This document shows, piece by piece, positions 35,454 through 47,452 of a stretch of DNA of 64,000 bases. This stretch comes from Vandiemenella viatica (lineage: Eukaryota > Arthropoda > Insecta > Orthoptera > Morabidae). The notes beneath the pieces are model-generated. The model made no database searches. It had not been told where the DNA came from and worked only from the letters and a program-made list of their open reading frames with translations. The DNA lies in contig CM061919.1 in assembly GCA_031002005.1 (NCBI GenBank), forward strand, positions 229,150,739-229,214,738, given 5' to 3'. Each line of letters opens with the position of its first letter. The first letter of the stretch is position 1. The translations under genes and the position numbers were made by a program.

Positions 35454-35602
35454 CCATCCAGCTTTCGGTTTTCTATGGTTTCCCGAAATCACTCCAAGCA
35501 AATGCCGAGATGGTGCCTCGAAAAGGGCACAGCTGATATCCTTCCCCACCCCCTCGCACCCATTCTATCCCAGCTCTAATGATCGTGACAACGACGTAAC
35601 AA
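35454..35602 (+). mobile_element. SINE family 1, 5'-truncated
   Basis: Only the body and tail: GGTTTTCTATGGTTTCCCG, ATCACTCCAAGCAAATGCCG, TCTAATGATCGTGACAACGA, then A-rich. Confidence 0.75.
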
Positions 35603-36151
35603 AAAAAATTAAATTATCGGTCACGTTGGGTTATCTGTTAGGGTTTCTTTTACAAAGGAAAACGGAGCTCGTAAGGCGCTAATGGCCTGCACGTCGACGC
35701 GTCATAAAAACCCAACAACTGACTCCCGGCTTTTTGTCCATCTGTACCAGGTCTCTTAACTCGTAAACGAAACAAGTTTTACACTTCAAATTTGCGCATA
35801 CGTGTTTCTTTGACCCCAAATCGAATATTGTATTTAAAATTTTATCCTAGGGAGGTTACATTGAAATAATGACGGGTTGATGTTTAGAGCAAATAAATTG
35901 TGGGAGAAGATTTTTTTTTATCTGAAAATAAAGACGTGAGTGGCAATCAACATTGATCCTGGAACAAATATGGTCCAAAACTGACAATCTCAAAAACGCT
36001 CTTACTTAACTAGAGAGTTGTCTGAAATTTTGATTATATCATACATTCAAACGGCAATACCAACATTTTTTTGTAAATGGTGAGTAAAATAGTCAAACTT
36101 TCTAATTTTGAGGATACTTTTCCGTATATTAACATAACTTAATTTAAAATT

Positions 36152-36186
<35 letters not shown>

Positions 36187-36600
36187 ACGTACAAGTCAGC
36201 TTTATTGAAACTGGACAACTGGAATATAAATGTGTAGTAACGTGGCGCGGCGTTTGGAGTGGATTCCACTACCTAACCGCAAAATGTGTCGGGCTTTGAT
36301 GTTTGCGTAAGCAATTGCCGTCTGACCTGCCAGTTGCGAGATGTTTGTTTAGGTCATTACAGTACGGAAGCTAAAATTCGCGAGGCTCCACTCTCATTTT
36401 TCCGATTATATTTTCATAGGTTTTTTTTGTTACCCCGATCCGCCTTTTTCTGTGGATTTCCCTCTGATCCCCCAGCGTAATGACGATTTGTTGTTTAACA
36501 TGGAATGCCAAACACAGCTGAGTAACGACAATTACGCATATCGATCTGTCAGTTGAAAGTCGGTTTACTGGACTAAAACATTGTCGGGCAGCCACCAGAA
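35603..36600. other. No recognisable gene
   Basis: AT-rich with a 30-base T run at 36151-36180; short ORFs only. Confidence 0.4.
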
Positions 36601-36608
36601 TTTGAACG

Positions 36609-37025
36609 ATGAAGATTCGATCTCTCATCAGAAGTTTTACTATCTATCATACATACTATGTGCCTATCTTGACTTATGCTGCTGAAACGTGGACAGTGAA
36701 AAAGCGGGACATCAGCAGAGTACAAGCAAGTGAAATGAAGTTTTTAAGAGGTAGAATGGGAATTACTAAAATGGAAAGAATAAGGAATGAAGTGATTAGA
36801 CGCACCATAAAAGAGGAACTCCTACAGGAAAGGATAGAGATGGTATGGACATGTATAGAGAATGGAGGCTTAGAGAATCCCAAGAAAAATCCATGAAATT
36901 AAGATGCATGGTAAGTGACCCAGAGGAAGACAGAGATGGATGGCTGAAAGAAGCAAATGGAGAGGCTTGTGCATAAAGCAGACCCGGTCAGAGGCTGGAA
37001 ATTGTTAAGGTTGATGAATGAATCA
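36609..37025 (+). pseudogene. LINE reverse-transcriptase C-terminal fragment
   Basis: The translation has YYVPILTYAAETWTVKKRD (the conserved LTYGxExW-type motif after the catalytic domain), then MKFLRGRMGITKMERIRNEV. After a frameshift it reads DRDGWLKEANGEACA and ends near GATGAATGAATC. 5'-truncated; no catalytic YxDD. Confidence 0.8.
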
Positions 37026-37388
37026 GTTTTACTACTAAAAGCCATGATATAATTGATTTTTGTGGTGAAATTTTGATTCGGAATTCGATACTATCACATT
37101 TGTAATTTTAAATTTTCAGTATCTTTGATCAGTAAATTATGTCTGTTGATGAAAAAGCATACGTTATATAATCAATCCGAATATCACAACGTTCCTGCCA
37201 ATGTGCTGACTACTGGAATTTCTGTGCTCATTCGTCCTACAAGCGTATAGTTAATGTGTGTTTTCAATAACAGCAATAATATCTTTGATGTTGAAAAAAT
37301 AAAGTATTTAATCTTGGTTAAATAACCGATCTAATATTTTTTCTTTCTGCACTATTCACTTTCGTATTTTAATCTTATATATAGACTT
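37026..37388. other. No recognisable gene
   Basis: AT-rich spacer between the LINE fragment and the tandem array. Confidence 0.5.
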
Positions 37389-38265
37389 GTGTGTCCCTAT
37401 ATTTCGCCCTGTAGCAGACCACTGATTGTGTGTGGCAATAACATGGAGTTTCCCATCATGCACAACATTGACCGAATGCCGGTGGCAGTGGGAGTGTGGG
37501 AGATATGCTGGTTGAGAATGGTCGATCTGGGACATTTTCATATTTTGACCAAAAACATGTGTGTCCGTATACTTCACTTTGCTGCCCCAACTACATAGCG
37601 CAGACAACTGATATTTGGGGCGTCCATTAATTACGTTAGGTGTTTTTTTCCGGACCCCTCCCCTCTCTGGTGAGATTTGATGATCTAGTCGGACGTAAAA
37701 TTTTGACGGAGACCCCCCGTCCCCCATTTCACTTCACGTAATTAATGGACGCCCCCTTTGTGTGTGGTAGTAGCATCAAGTTTCCCATCGTGCACTTTGG
37801 TGGCTGCATCTCGCTAGCTATGGTGGTGTAGGAGATATGGTGGTTGAAATTGGTTGACCTGGGGCACTTTCATATTTCGACCAAAGACGTATGTGTCCCT
37901 ATGTATCACTTTTTAGCCAAAATTATTTAGCGCAGACCACTTGTTTTTTTGAAGTAATAGCTTCAAGTTTCCCATCGCGCACTTTGATAGTTGAATGTTG
38001 GTAGCTGTGGGGGCGTGGGAGATATGGTTGTTGAAATTGGTCGACGGAGGGCATTTTAATATTTCAAACAAAGACGAGTGTGACCCTACATTTCACTTTT
38101 CACCGATAAATGCCTATCGCAGACCTGGTGTTTGTGTGTGGTAGTAGCATTGTCATACATTGTGCGCAACGTTGGCCGAATGTCGGTAGTTGTGTGGGTG
38201 TGGAAGACATGATTGTTGAAAGTGGTCAGTCAGGGACATAGTATTTCGACCAACGACATGTGTGT
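37389..38265 (+). repeat. Tandem array of four ~170-190 bp units
   Basis: Units begin with TGTGTCCCTATATTTC-like sequence at about 37390, 37560, 37892 and 38079, and each contains a CATCAAGTTTCCCATCGTGC-like block and a GTGGGAGATATGGTTGTTG-like block. The second unit is lengthened by a MITE at 37617-37756. A fifth, dispersed unit lies at about 58420-58620. No coding function. Confidence 0.85.
37617..37756. mobile_element. MITE, GGGGGCGTCCAT family, inserted in the tandem array
   Basis: GGGGCGTCCATTAATTACGT at the left and its inverse ACGTAATTAATGGACGCCCC at the right, with TCTCACC/GGTGAGA-like and C-rich segments inside. About 140 bp, the shortest of the four copies. Confidence 0.85.
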
Positions 38266-38274
38266 ATGGCGATA

Positions 38275-38815
38275 TTCTGAAATTCCATAAAATTTACTGT
38301 TTATTACCGCCGGATCGGTTACGATCGGACAATTAATGACAGAGATATTCGAACTTGAAATTTAATTTTTTTTAAAGTTGGTGTGGTGACACACAAACCC
38401 AAGTTTTTATCCGATCTTGATGAAACTCGTATACTCTAACACACACAAAAAACGTACACATTTGGTTTACAAAAATACAACCGCCCCTCTTAATTTTTGC
38501 AAATGTTCTTTATTCAAAACTCGCGTTTCTTATCTGATTTCGATGAAACTTTGCTCACCTATACTTAAAGGAAAAAATAGTGTCTACTTTCCGTTTTAAA
38601 AAATCCAGGCCCCGTCTATCCTAATTTTTGCAAATTTTTTAATACAAATCAAAGTTTTCATCCGATTTTTTTGGAACTTTACACACACATACTTAAAAAC
38701 AGAGACAAATACCGTATTTGGTTTTTAAAAAAACCACTCCCTCTACCCTATCACCCACCTTAAACAAAATTTACACTTGAAAATGTAGAGGTTTTTTTTT
38801 TTAATATCTCGAAAA
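38275..38815 (+). repeat. Dispersed repeat module, second copy
   Basis: Same block order as 5985-6490, with three internal units of ATCCGATTTxxATGAAACTTT type. It directly follows the tandem array, suggesting both belong to one larger unclassified element. Confidence 0.65.
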
Positions 38816-39310
38816 TACACAGAAGAATGGAAATGGTAGCAGAACAGATAGTAGGTGAAGATCAGTTTTGGATTTAGGAAAACCCACGGTTCAAGGGAAG
38901 CAATTCTGGCTTTAAGAGGAGTGGATTAAATAAAACTAAGATACTTTTATGGCGTTTGTTGATCTAGAAAAAACCTTTGATAATGTTGGGTGGGACAAGA
39001 TGTTAAAATTTTAAAGAAGTCGGGTCTAAAATGTCGAGATAGAACACTTAATAAATTGTATAAGAATCAAGTTTCTATAATAAAAATAGAGAATCGTGAC
39101 ATACATATTTTGAGACATGCAGGATTGCTTAGTAGAGGGAACAGTCGAAGGTAAAAACTGTAGAGGAAAACAGAGATGAGAATATATGAAGCAGATAATT
39201 GAGAGCGTGGGATGCAAGAAGTATGATGAGATGAAGAGGTTAGCGCAAGATATGAAGGGATCAAGGATAGCATCAAACCAATCGAAAGACTGATGACAGC
39301 AAAAAAATAA
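38816..39310 (+). pseudogene. LINE reverse-transcriptase fragment, internally deleted
   Basis: The translation has MEMVAEQIVGEDQFGFRKTH and then FMAFVDLEKTFDN across a frameshift: the conserved QFGFR and AFxDLEKAFD motifs of LINE reverse transcriptase. It then jumps to the C-terminal tail (CRGKQR...MKQIIESVGCKKYDEMKRL). The catalytic YxDD region between is deleted. Several stops. Confidence 0.8.
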
Positions 39311-41394
39311 AAAGAGAATTCTGACGACAATCTGATTAAATGGGATAAAACCTCCAAGTAACGCTGGGTTCTCTGCTAGTACGTTGTACAAAATAAATGT
39401 CGAACACGTGTAAGGTTTTGCTTCTTTCCTTGTTTGAGAGAACCCATGCGTCTCATTTCACCGGAAACTATGTTTGAACTATGACAGCGTTTCCTTAAAC
39501 CGTAGAAAAACTAAATACGGATAATCCGTTACACATTCTAAATCATTTTATCCCCCATACTTTAATTGGTTTTGTTGTATGGTAATAGAACTGGCGGACT
39601 TGCTCTGTATCATTTATTTTGTTTTAATTCCTGTAATTTAACTGTTGATTCTGTTAAAATTATTTCGATGCCAGACGATAAATAAACATGCTCCTACGCA
39701 CAAATACGAATTTTTAAATTTAGTTAGCATGTACTGAACTGGAAAATTGGATCGGAAAAAAGTTTCTATGTGGATGGGAGTGAATTATTTGGGATGCAGG
39801 AAATATCTATAATGAAATGCGTGGAGAGTAATTACGAACAATATGTAAATGAAGCCGCGTTGTGCTGCTAGGAGTGAGGCATACCGCGACAAAATAGGCT
39901 TAAATTGAAACTGGAATGAAACAATAATCTAATGATTATCATGCGGCGATCAGTCCTACAATGTTTTCGCCTAGTGTAGTCTACACTAGATCCGCCATTT
40001 TAATTATGTCATAACTTCCGAATATTGATGAAGTTAGAATCTTTGGCTGCCGAGTATGAACGCAATGTAATGGCTGAATCCAACTGATTTGTAAAACTCG
40101 CGGAGAATTTCCAAATGAATTCTGAATGTAAGGTTTTCTCTGCCTATTTTCTAATAGCAGAATATCATTCTTTAACCTGCAATTCCACGTAAAGCTAACT
40201 TGACAGCAGTTTTTAATAGGTGCATCTGTTGTGAAGTATGAAAATGCTTGGCTAGTCGAGAATCATAACCACTTTCTCAAATCTATTTTTATGAAGCCAC
40301 TGGGGGATTACTTCTTAGATCACAGAAATAATTGAAACCATAACAAGTGAGTTTGAAAGAGATGTCTTCGTGAATGTTACACAGTTCTGTTCCCAAGAGT
40401 TTTTCAGCTGTACCGTTCTGTGTGCTTGTTATATATAGTTGCCACAAATTTGTTTGCTATTGAAGCGGGTACGGTATACCGCTGTACTGAATGGTAATTA
40501 ATATTTATTTTAAATTTACCCAAAGCATATGAGTATTTATATTGTGGATTGAAAAGGGTTCTCAAAATGATTTATTGATCGCTAATAAGAATGAAAAAGT
40601 CATAACCTGACAATATATTATTTGAATGAAGGCCAGCAGACATAAGGTGATTTAAATTTAATAATGATAAACAATCAAGAATTATTCACAAAACACCTTT
40701 GCCCTACATTAATGGCCATTAAAATTAAGTAATACAAGACAGCAAAATATCCGTTCAGATTTTCCTATACACACTAATAGTTTACAGTTTTCGCAGGACA
40801 CGTAATGAGATTATTTGTTAAAAGCTAATGTCCTTCGTTTCAATCACAGAAACTACTGAATTCAATTTATAAAATACCATGGCTAATCTCTCAGTTTATA
40901 TATCGGAGAGTGAGAATTCTTATCGTGCGGACTTCTCCGCTCAGAGCGTTATGTTGGGTAACTACGGAGGTTTAAAGTGCAAACACAATAATTTTTACTG
41001 GTGTAATGTTTGTCTTTTTACCGTCTGTCCGGCATTGATGTAGTCAGCAAACTCCGACCCCACACTGAATTTATCTGTCACCTTGTCTCAAAATGAAGAG
41101 ACAACCGGTCGCATGATATGCTGTCGGCATTCTGGGTCGTTCTTGTGCGCCAGCACAATTGAACACGAACCAGTCCGACCCAAAAAGACCACGAGAAGAA
41201 TCTCGCGCCACCTTTTAAAACCTCGGGATGCTCTTCTCCTTCGCCGATTTTCTCTGGCCCTATCGTCGATGTAGAAGTTCCTGCCTCTCTCCTCATTGGC
41301 GGACATGAAACATGATTATACAAAAAAAAAGAACTATTCTATATATTAAAATACAATTGGCAAAACATTCGCCCCTCCAAGCACTCTCAGGTTC
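39311..41394. other. No recognisable gene
   Basis: AT-rich for most of its length. 41060-41310 is GC-richer, with overlapping ORFs on both strands (minus 41323-41078, plus 41083-41274) that have no recognised domain. Confidence 0.4.
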
Positions 41395-41407
41395 AACACA
41401 TAATTCA

Positions 41408-41654
41408 CCGAGCGTGGTGGTGTAACGGATAGCGTTCTGGCCTCGCATTCGGGAGGACGGTCGTTCGAATCCCCGTCCGGGCATCCAGATTTGGGTTTTC
41501 CATGGTTTCCCCAAATCACTCCAGGTGAATGCCGGGATGTTTCCTTCAAAAGGCCATGGCCGAATTCCTTCCCATTCCTTGCCCCCATCCTTTCCCGTCT
41601 CTAAAGACCACGTTGTTAAAAAGGGACGTTAAACTGTTAAAAAAAAAAAAAAAA
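41408..41654 (+). mobile_element. SINE family 1, young, with 13 bp target duplication
   Basis: Full-length copy starting CCGAGCGTGGTGGTGTAACG, with near-consensus body and an 18-base A tail. Flanked by AACACATAATTCA at 41395-41407 and 41655-41667, identical. Confidence 0.95.
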
Positions 41655-41667
41655 AACACATAATTCA

Positions 41668-42355
41668 TATGACGGGGTTGGAGGATTTGTTCGGAAACTG
41701 TCGTTTTTCTTTCGTGTTCACTCGGTTTTACTCGTTTCTCGCAGTAAGCATTCATAGAATATCTAATTTGGCGTGTCTTTGACGTTATCACGTATCTGCA
41801 ATTGGTCACGCGATATATATCTCACTCGTCAAAGCTGTCCATGCATAGAACTGCGGCCGACCCCATACTGAGCAGTGAAAGGTCGTAAATCTGACCAAAT
41901 GCTATTGTGTTTCGTCTTTCTTCCAGCCTGAATGGAGAATTCGCCGTAATGCACTTGAATTCGCTGACCCCTGTCCTGGAGAATGTTCTTCTAAGCCAGC
42001 GTAATGCGTGCCTTGTTTCGTTACCCACATACCTCATGTTAATGTGGTTCTTTGTCACACCACACTATCCGGCTACTCCAAAGCCTATCGCAGATGAGAA
42101 GATGAGTCTAAACTGCTGCCATTTGTTTTTGAAATGTTTAATCGATGTTAGCGACTTAAAAGCGTAGATTTCGACTTCGGACCGTCCCAGGAATCGCTTA
42201 TACTAAAAGCGAGTCGTAAGTCAGACGCGTTGTATCTCCCTGATTCTTTAGCTCATTACTACCAACTAGCGTCTTAATACTACTAACATGTCTTTCATGA
42301 CTGCCTCGACAAATTATACTTCTCAATGAGTCAGATTGCCTTGACCCCTTCGGTT
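41668..42355. other. No recognisable gene
   Basis: The minus ORF 42058-41822 and the plus ORF 41907-42167 overlap; neither has a recognised domain. It may be decayed transposon coding. Confidence 0.35.
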
Positions 42356-42361
42356 ACTATA

Positions 42362-42572
42362 CAGACACACTGGATGAGTGGTAATGATCGTGCCTGTCAT
42401 TCAGGAGGCTGCGGGTTCGAATCCCATTCCTCCCATCCGATTTTCGATATTTTTCCGAAACCACTCCGGGTGAATGCCGTGATCGTTCCTTCAAAAGGAC
42501 ATGGCAGAGTTTCTTCCCGTTTCGTGCCCCCATTCCTTTCTCGCCTCTAATGACTTCGATGTATATTAGGTG
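42362..42572 (+). mobile_element. SINE family 1, diverged
   Basis: Box B GGGTTCGAATCCC, a shortened body, and TCCTTCAAAAGGACATGGCA before the tail. Confidence 0.75.
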
Positions 42573-42716
42573 ATTAGAAGTTTCTATTGATCATCAGTAG
42601 ATTTGTATTCAAGGTAGGCTGAAAATAAATACACACATGCTTGTAGAATAAAAACAAATAGCAATATCGGGATGAAGTACATTAAAGTAAAATTCTTAGG
42701 CTTCAAAATCATATAT

Positions 42717-43322
42717 TTATTTTTCAACATAGTCACCGTTGAGTCTAACGCATTTCTTACAAGGTGTAACAAGTTGTTTTATTCCGTCACTGAAAAGTTT
42801 TCCGAATTTTCTCGAATCCAAAATTTGACAGCTGCCTTCACCTCGTCGTTAGCGATGTAATGATTAGTTTTCAGGTCTCTCTTTCGGAAAAAATAAAAAT
42901 CGCAAGGTGCAAGATCGGAGGAGTAAGGAGGGCGTGGAATCGGTTCGAATTTCAGGTTTGGCAGAGCCTCTACAATTGCGCGCGAGTTTTGTGGATGAGC
43001 GCTGCCAAGCTTCATCTAATACGACAAACTCGACGTCGGAGGCGTTTGAGCTTGTATGTACACAGAAGAATTTACTGTTGCCCCTCGTTCCAGAAAATCG
43101 GCCACATAAACTCAGTGAGCATCCCAAAACACAGTTAAAAGATTTTTTGGGGGGATGCTTGTGTTTCGAACTTTTTCGCCTGAGGAGAAGACGGATCCTG
43201 TATTCAGTCATCTGTCTTTTCTCTTCCGGATGGTTGTGAATCGTCCCCCATCACAATATTTAAAAGAAGGTCATCTCCTTCGTTACGGTAGCGCTGCAAA
43301 AGTTGCTCACAGCATTCCAATC
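42717..43322 (-). pseudogene. Mariner transposase remnant, cut by the assembly gap
   Basis: Reading the minus strand down from the gap across frames: QLLQRYRNEGDDLLLNIVMG and DD (the region of the first catalytic Asp), SPQAKKFETQASPQK, then PPYSSDLAPCDFYFF (the third catalytic Asp, in the usual PPYSPDLAPxD context), and a C-terminus KCVRLNGDYVEK ending in TAA at 42719-42717. The block that should hold HDNA and the second Asp reads KLGSAHPQ, so the triad is broken. At least three frameshifts and several stops. The N-terminal half is in the gap or lost. Confidence 0.85.
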
Positions 43323-44322
43323 NNNNNNNNNNNNNNNNNNNNNNNNNNNNNNNNNNNNNNNNNNNNNNNNNNNNNNNNNNNNNNNNNNNNNNNNNNNNNN
43401 NNNNNNNNNNNNNNNNNNNNNNNNNNNNNNNNNNNNNNNNNNNNNNNNNNNNNNNNNNNNNNNNNNNNNNNNNNNNNNNNNNNNNNNNNNNNNNNNNNNN
43501 NNNNNNNNNNNNNNNNNNNNNNNNNNNNNNNNNNNNNNNNNNNNNNNNNNNNNNNNNNNNNNNNNNNNNNNNNNNNNNNNNNNNNNNNNNNNNNNNNNNN
43601 NNNNNNNNNNNNNNNNNNNNNNNNNNNNNNNNNNNNNNNNNNNNNNNNNNNNNNNNNNNNNNNNNNNNNNNNNNNNNNNNNNNNNNNNNNNNNNNNNNNN
43701 NNNNNNNNNNNNNNNNNNNNNNNNNNNNNNNNNNNNNNNNNNNNNNNNNNNNNNNNNNNNNNNNNNNNNNNNNNNNNNNNNNNNNNNNNNNNNNNNNNNN
43801 NNNNNNNNNNNNNNNNNNNNNNNNNNNNNNNNNNNNNNNNNNNNNNNNNNNNNNNNNNNNNNNNNNNNNNNNNNNNNNNNNNNNNNNNNNNNNNNNNNNN
43901 NNNNNNNNNNNNNNNNNNNNNNNNNNNNNNNNNNNNNNNNNNNNNNNNNNNNNNNNNNNNNNNNNNNNNNNNNNNNNNNNNNNNNNNNNNNNNNNNNNNN
44001 NNNNNNNNNNNNNNNNNNNNNNNNNNNNNNNNNNNNNNNNNNNNNNNNNNNNNNNNNNNNNNNNNNNNNNNNNNNNNNNNNNNNNNNNNNNNNNNNNNNN
44101 NNNNNNNNNNNNNNNNNNNNNNNNNNNNNNNNNNNNNNNNNNNNNNNNNNNNNNNNNNNNNNNNNNNNNNNNNNNNNNNNNNNNNNNNNNNNNNNNNNNN
44201 NNNNNNNNNNNNNNNNNNNNNNNNNNNNNNNNNNNNNNNNNNNNNNNNNNNNNNNNNNNNNNNNNNNNNNNNNNNNNNNNNNNNNNNNNNNNNNNNNNNN
44301 NNNNNNNNNNNNNNNNNNNNNN
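43323..44322. other. Assembly gap of 1000 N
   Basis: Exactly 1000 unknown bases, so the length is probably a placeholder. The N-filled reading frames across it mean nothing. Confidence 1.
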
Positions 44323-45377
44323 TTCCTTTGTTTTTTGAGTAATCTTTTGACTTCGCATGTGTACCACGGTGGATCATCCTCTCCCTTTATTGTCCGCTTT
44401 GGTATATGTATTTCCATGCCTTCCCTGACTATATGTATAAAACGATGCCACATCTCTTCAACGGTGTCCTTTGTTGACTTGAAGTTATGGTATTTATTCC
44501 TCAGGTAGGTTCTAAAACACTCCTTTGAGGCCTTACTGAATCTGTATACAATCCGCCCTTTTTTCCTTTTTCGCTCGGTCATTAATTTGATAGTCGCAAT
44601 TACCGCTTTGTGATCGCTTATTCCTGTGGTCGTTGAAATGTCGGTGAATAATTCTGGCCTGTTGGTAACCAGCAAGTCTAAAATGTTTTCGCTACCGTTA
44701 TGACACCGCGTAGGTTCATTAACTAGCTGCTCGAGATGATTATCTGACAACAAATCGAGAATTACTTCAGAAGCTGCCTTATCCCTGCTACCTGTGATGT
44801 GAACGTAATTACGCCAGTCAATATAAGGCAGATTGAAGTCGCCTCCTAGAATCATAGCATGATCTTTAAAACGGCTAGCTATACTATTTACATTATTTCT
44901 TAACTCCTCGACGATAGCTATATCCGAATCAGGTGGACGGTAGAAGGCACCTATGATGAGTTTTGACCCAGCAACGTTGAGTTTAATCCATATGATTTCA
45001 CAGTTCGTATCGACGTCTATTTCATTACATGGGAGAAATTTACTCACAGCTATAAATACCCCACCTCCATGAGAATGTAATCTGTCTTTACGAAAAACGT
45101 TCATGCTATCTTTAAAAGTTTCGGCGGAACTTATTTCCGGTTTCAACCAACTTTCTGTACCGATAACGATATCCGCTTCTGTACTACAAATAACGCTTTC
45201 AAGTTCCGGTTGTTTGTTACAAACGCTTCTACAGTTAATTACGAGAACTTTTAACTGACGAGATTCTTTTACGTTGCTCCTACATTCCGGTGTTGTATCT
45301 GATTGGGTTGCCCGTAACTGAATTTCGTGTTTCGGGTCTTCCTCCCTCAGCCTAAAAAACCACCCAGTGCATTCCAC
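44323..45377 (-). mobile_element. CR1-like LINE ORF2, endonuclease domain (3' part in gap)
   Basis: The minus frame is open from the ATG at 45377 to the gap, about 350 codons. After a 40-residue leader the apurinic-endonuclease (EEP) fold follows in order: VLVINCRSVCNKQPEL (Asn), ADIVIGTESWL (Glu), HGGGVFIAVS, IIGAFYRPPDSD, MILGGDFNLPYIDW (Asp and Asn), ILDLLVTN and TTGISDHKAVI (Asp-His). All key residues are present. A linker with PPWYTCEVKRLLKKQR leads towards the reverse transcriptase, which lies in the gap. The frame is intact, so the copy may be young. ORF2 overlaps the end of ORF1 by about 30 bases. Confidence 0.9.
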
Positions 45378-45835
45378 ACGGCCCCTGCCACCCGTGTAGC
45401 CGATTCACGTGTGTAGTGCACACCTGACCTATTAAGGGGAACCCTACAAGACTCGACCCTATGGCGAAGATCGAGAAATCTGCAGCCAATGTCATCACAG
45501 AAACGTCGTAGTCTCTGGTTCAGCCCCTCAATACGGCTCTGAACCAGAGGTCCACAATCAACTCTGTCTACGATGCTACAGATGGTTAGCTCTGCCGATA
45601 TCTTGCGGTCACTGGCCACAGAGTTCACCCTTTCAGCCAGCCGCCGGAAGGAAGAGAGGATAACCTCCGACCCAAGGCGACAGGCATCATTGGTGCCGAC
45701 ATGAGCCACAATCTGTAGTTGGCTACACCCCGTCCCCTCTATGGCATCCGGGATGGCCTGTTCCACATCTCGGATCAGGCCACCCGGAATACACACTGAA
45801 TGGACGTTGGATTTCTTCCCCGAGGAATCCGCCAT
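45347..45835 (-). mobile_element. CR1-like LINE ORF1 fragment, SGNH-esterase-like
   Basis: The 162-codon minus ORF contains VCIPGGLIRDVEQ, IVAHVGTNDA (the HVGTND block III of SGNH esterases, with its Asn), a helical LxxR region and, near the end, NRSGVHYTRESA, where DxVH with the catalytic Asp-His is expected. The His is present but the Asp position reads Ser. The GDS block with the nucleophile would lie upstream, but an in-frame TAG 13 codons before the ATG closes the frame. CR1-clade LINEs are known to carry an esterase domain in ORF1. This copy looks 5'-truncated or with a broken ORF1. Confidence 0.7.
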
Positions 45836-46980
45836 TTCCCTAAGGGCTCTAATAAACCGCCTAGGTTCGCTCTACAAAATTTGAAGAATTCAGTTGAGTT
45901 TTAAAGGATTTAGAACTATTAAAGACGGCCAAACAGGGCGATTTTACTATATAGTACTGTATGTCTCACATAAAATTTGGTTTCCATGTATTAAATGTCT
46001 GTCAAGACACCATTAAAAATGTTTAACAAATGACACAAACATTTCATTAGTAACTTCTATATTTCTCTCGTTTTGTCCTTACCGGAGTCGGTGATTTTCA
46101 CAAGAGGAAGGTCTTCTATTGATGCCTTGGTAAATTGACCATAATAACAATGAAATTCATCCCTTTATACATAAACTCAAGACACTACTGTTAAGAGCGT
46201 CAGTGCAGAATTATACAGCCCTGGTTTGCAGCAAGGGGAGTATCTTTACAACAATAATAACAAAAAATCATGGAACTCACGACCATTCTGTGTGGTACCG
46301 TATGGTTCTACGACTGAGGACTATATTTCTCGCAACACTGTTACCCAAGGTCGGTGCGCGTAGGTTAGGTCTTTGGCTAGCACCGCATTGGCTCCTCGAG
46401 TTTATGGCTTAGAGGTGTCGTAAAGCCATTCTTACAGCGCCCTGCTAGAGAGTACTGCAGAGCATTGAGTGGCTCACATTGTATTCTCTTCGTCAAATAC
46501 ACTTTCCGATGGAAAAATTGATGGGTTAGCAGAGAAAAGCGGGTACGAACCCTATTATTTAGCGCAATTTTTTTAAAAAAATTTCATACACATCTTCTGA
46601 CCCTGTAAATGTTTTCTCTGTTTTACATACATTGTTCAGCATATCCGTCCATAACTCATTCTAGTTCTGACTCTCCTACCTGCAAATCAAGATTTTCTTA
46701 TTCCCTTGTGCCTGTTGAATGTATGGTCAGAGTCCACACATAATATCCACATATTGTTGCTGACGGTTATCTATCCAAGGCCTGATCTCCAAAGCAGATA
46801 AATAGTGAGCAGTGAAGAGATTTCGAGCTGTCTTCAGAAGTCCAGCCGATTACCTCTCTACCACACTGAGCCAATTCCGAGCATTTAACGCTATTCTCAA
46901 ACGGCAGTGCGCGAGGAGACATGAATGCTATAGTGCTGGTAGATATCATGTGTTCAAATAGATCAGTTTATTATCTCACC
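45836..46980. other. No recognisable gene
   Basis: Short ORFs only. The 5' boundary of the LINE is probably between 45.84 and 45.9 kb. Confidence 0.4.
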
Positions 46981-46981
46981 G

Positions 46982-47195
46982 ACACCGTTGAGTGAGCGGT
47001 TGGCGTTCTATTCTGGCGTTCAGCAGGACTTTGGTTCGATCCCTGATGTGACTACATGATTTTGGTTTTATGTGGTTTCTAGAAATCACTCCAGGCGAAT
47101 GCCGGTATGGTTCCTTCAGAAGACTCTTTTCTTATCTCCTTTTTTGGCTGTAATAACCTCAACATCCACGAGTCTTTAAGCCCAAAGCTCCTTAT
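46982..47195 (+). mobile_element. SINE family 1, diverged
   Basis: GTTGAGTGAGCGGTTGGCGT head and the ATCACTCCAGGCGAATGCCG body; tail lacking poly-A. Confidence 0.7.
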
Positions 47196-47210
47196 TAACT
47201 AAGTTGTTTC

Positions 47211-47452
47211 TTTTTTTTGCTAATAGCTTTACGCCGAGTCGACGTCGAGGTCATTAGAGGCGGTAAACTACTGATTACAAGGAACGGGAAAGAATTCGGA
47301 CATAGCCTTTTGAAGGAAGCTACCCGGCATTTGCCTGTAATGATTTGGGAAAACCATGGAAAACCAAAATCTGGATGTCTTGACGGAGATTCGAGCCCGC
47401 GTCCTCCCGAATGCGAGGACAGAGCGTTACCGCTTATTCACCACGCTCAGTG
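47211..47452 (-). mobile_element. SINE family 1, full length
   Basis: Minus orientation, placed tail to tail with the 46982 copy; poly-T at 47211-47218, CCATGG body and a slightly diverged head. Confidence 0.85.

Noticed and set aside
35282..35579. Extension of the plus-strand ORF from 35142 to 35579
   Set aside because: After the GTATGC donor it runs through a poly-C tract and a SINE fragment, so it is not coding.
37389..38265. CRISPR-like array
   Set aside because: Units of 170-190 bp are repeated in full without short spacers, and the genome is eukaryotic; it is a minisatellite.
43155..44508. Very long ORFs on both strands at 43.2-45.4 kb
   Set aside because: Most of their length is the N gap; only the parts matching mariner and the CR1-like endonuclease are kept.
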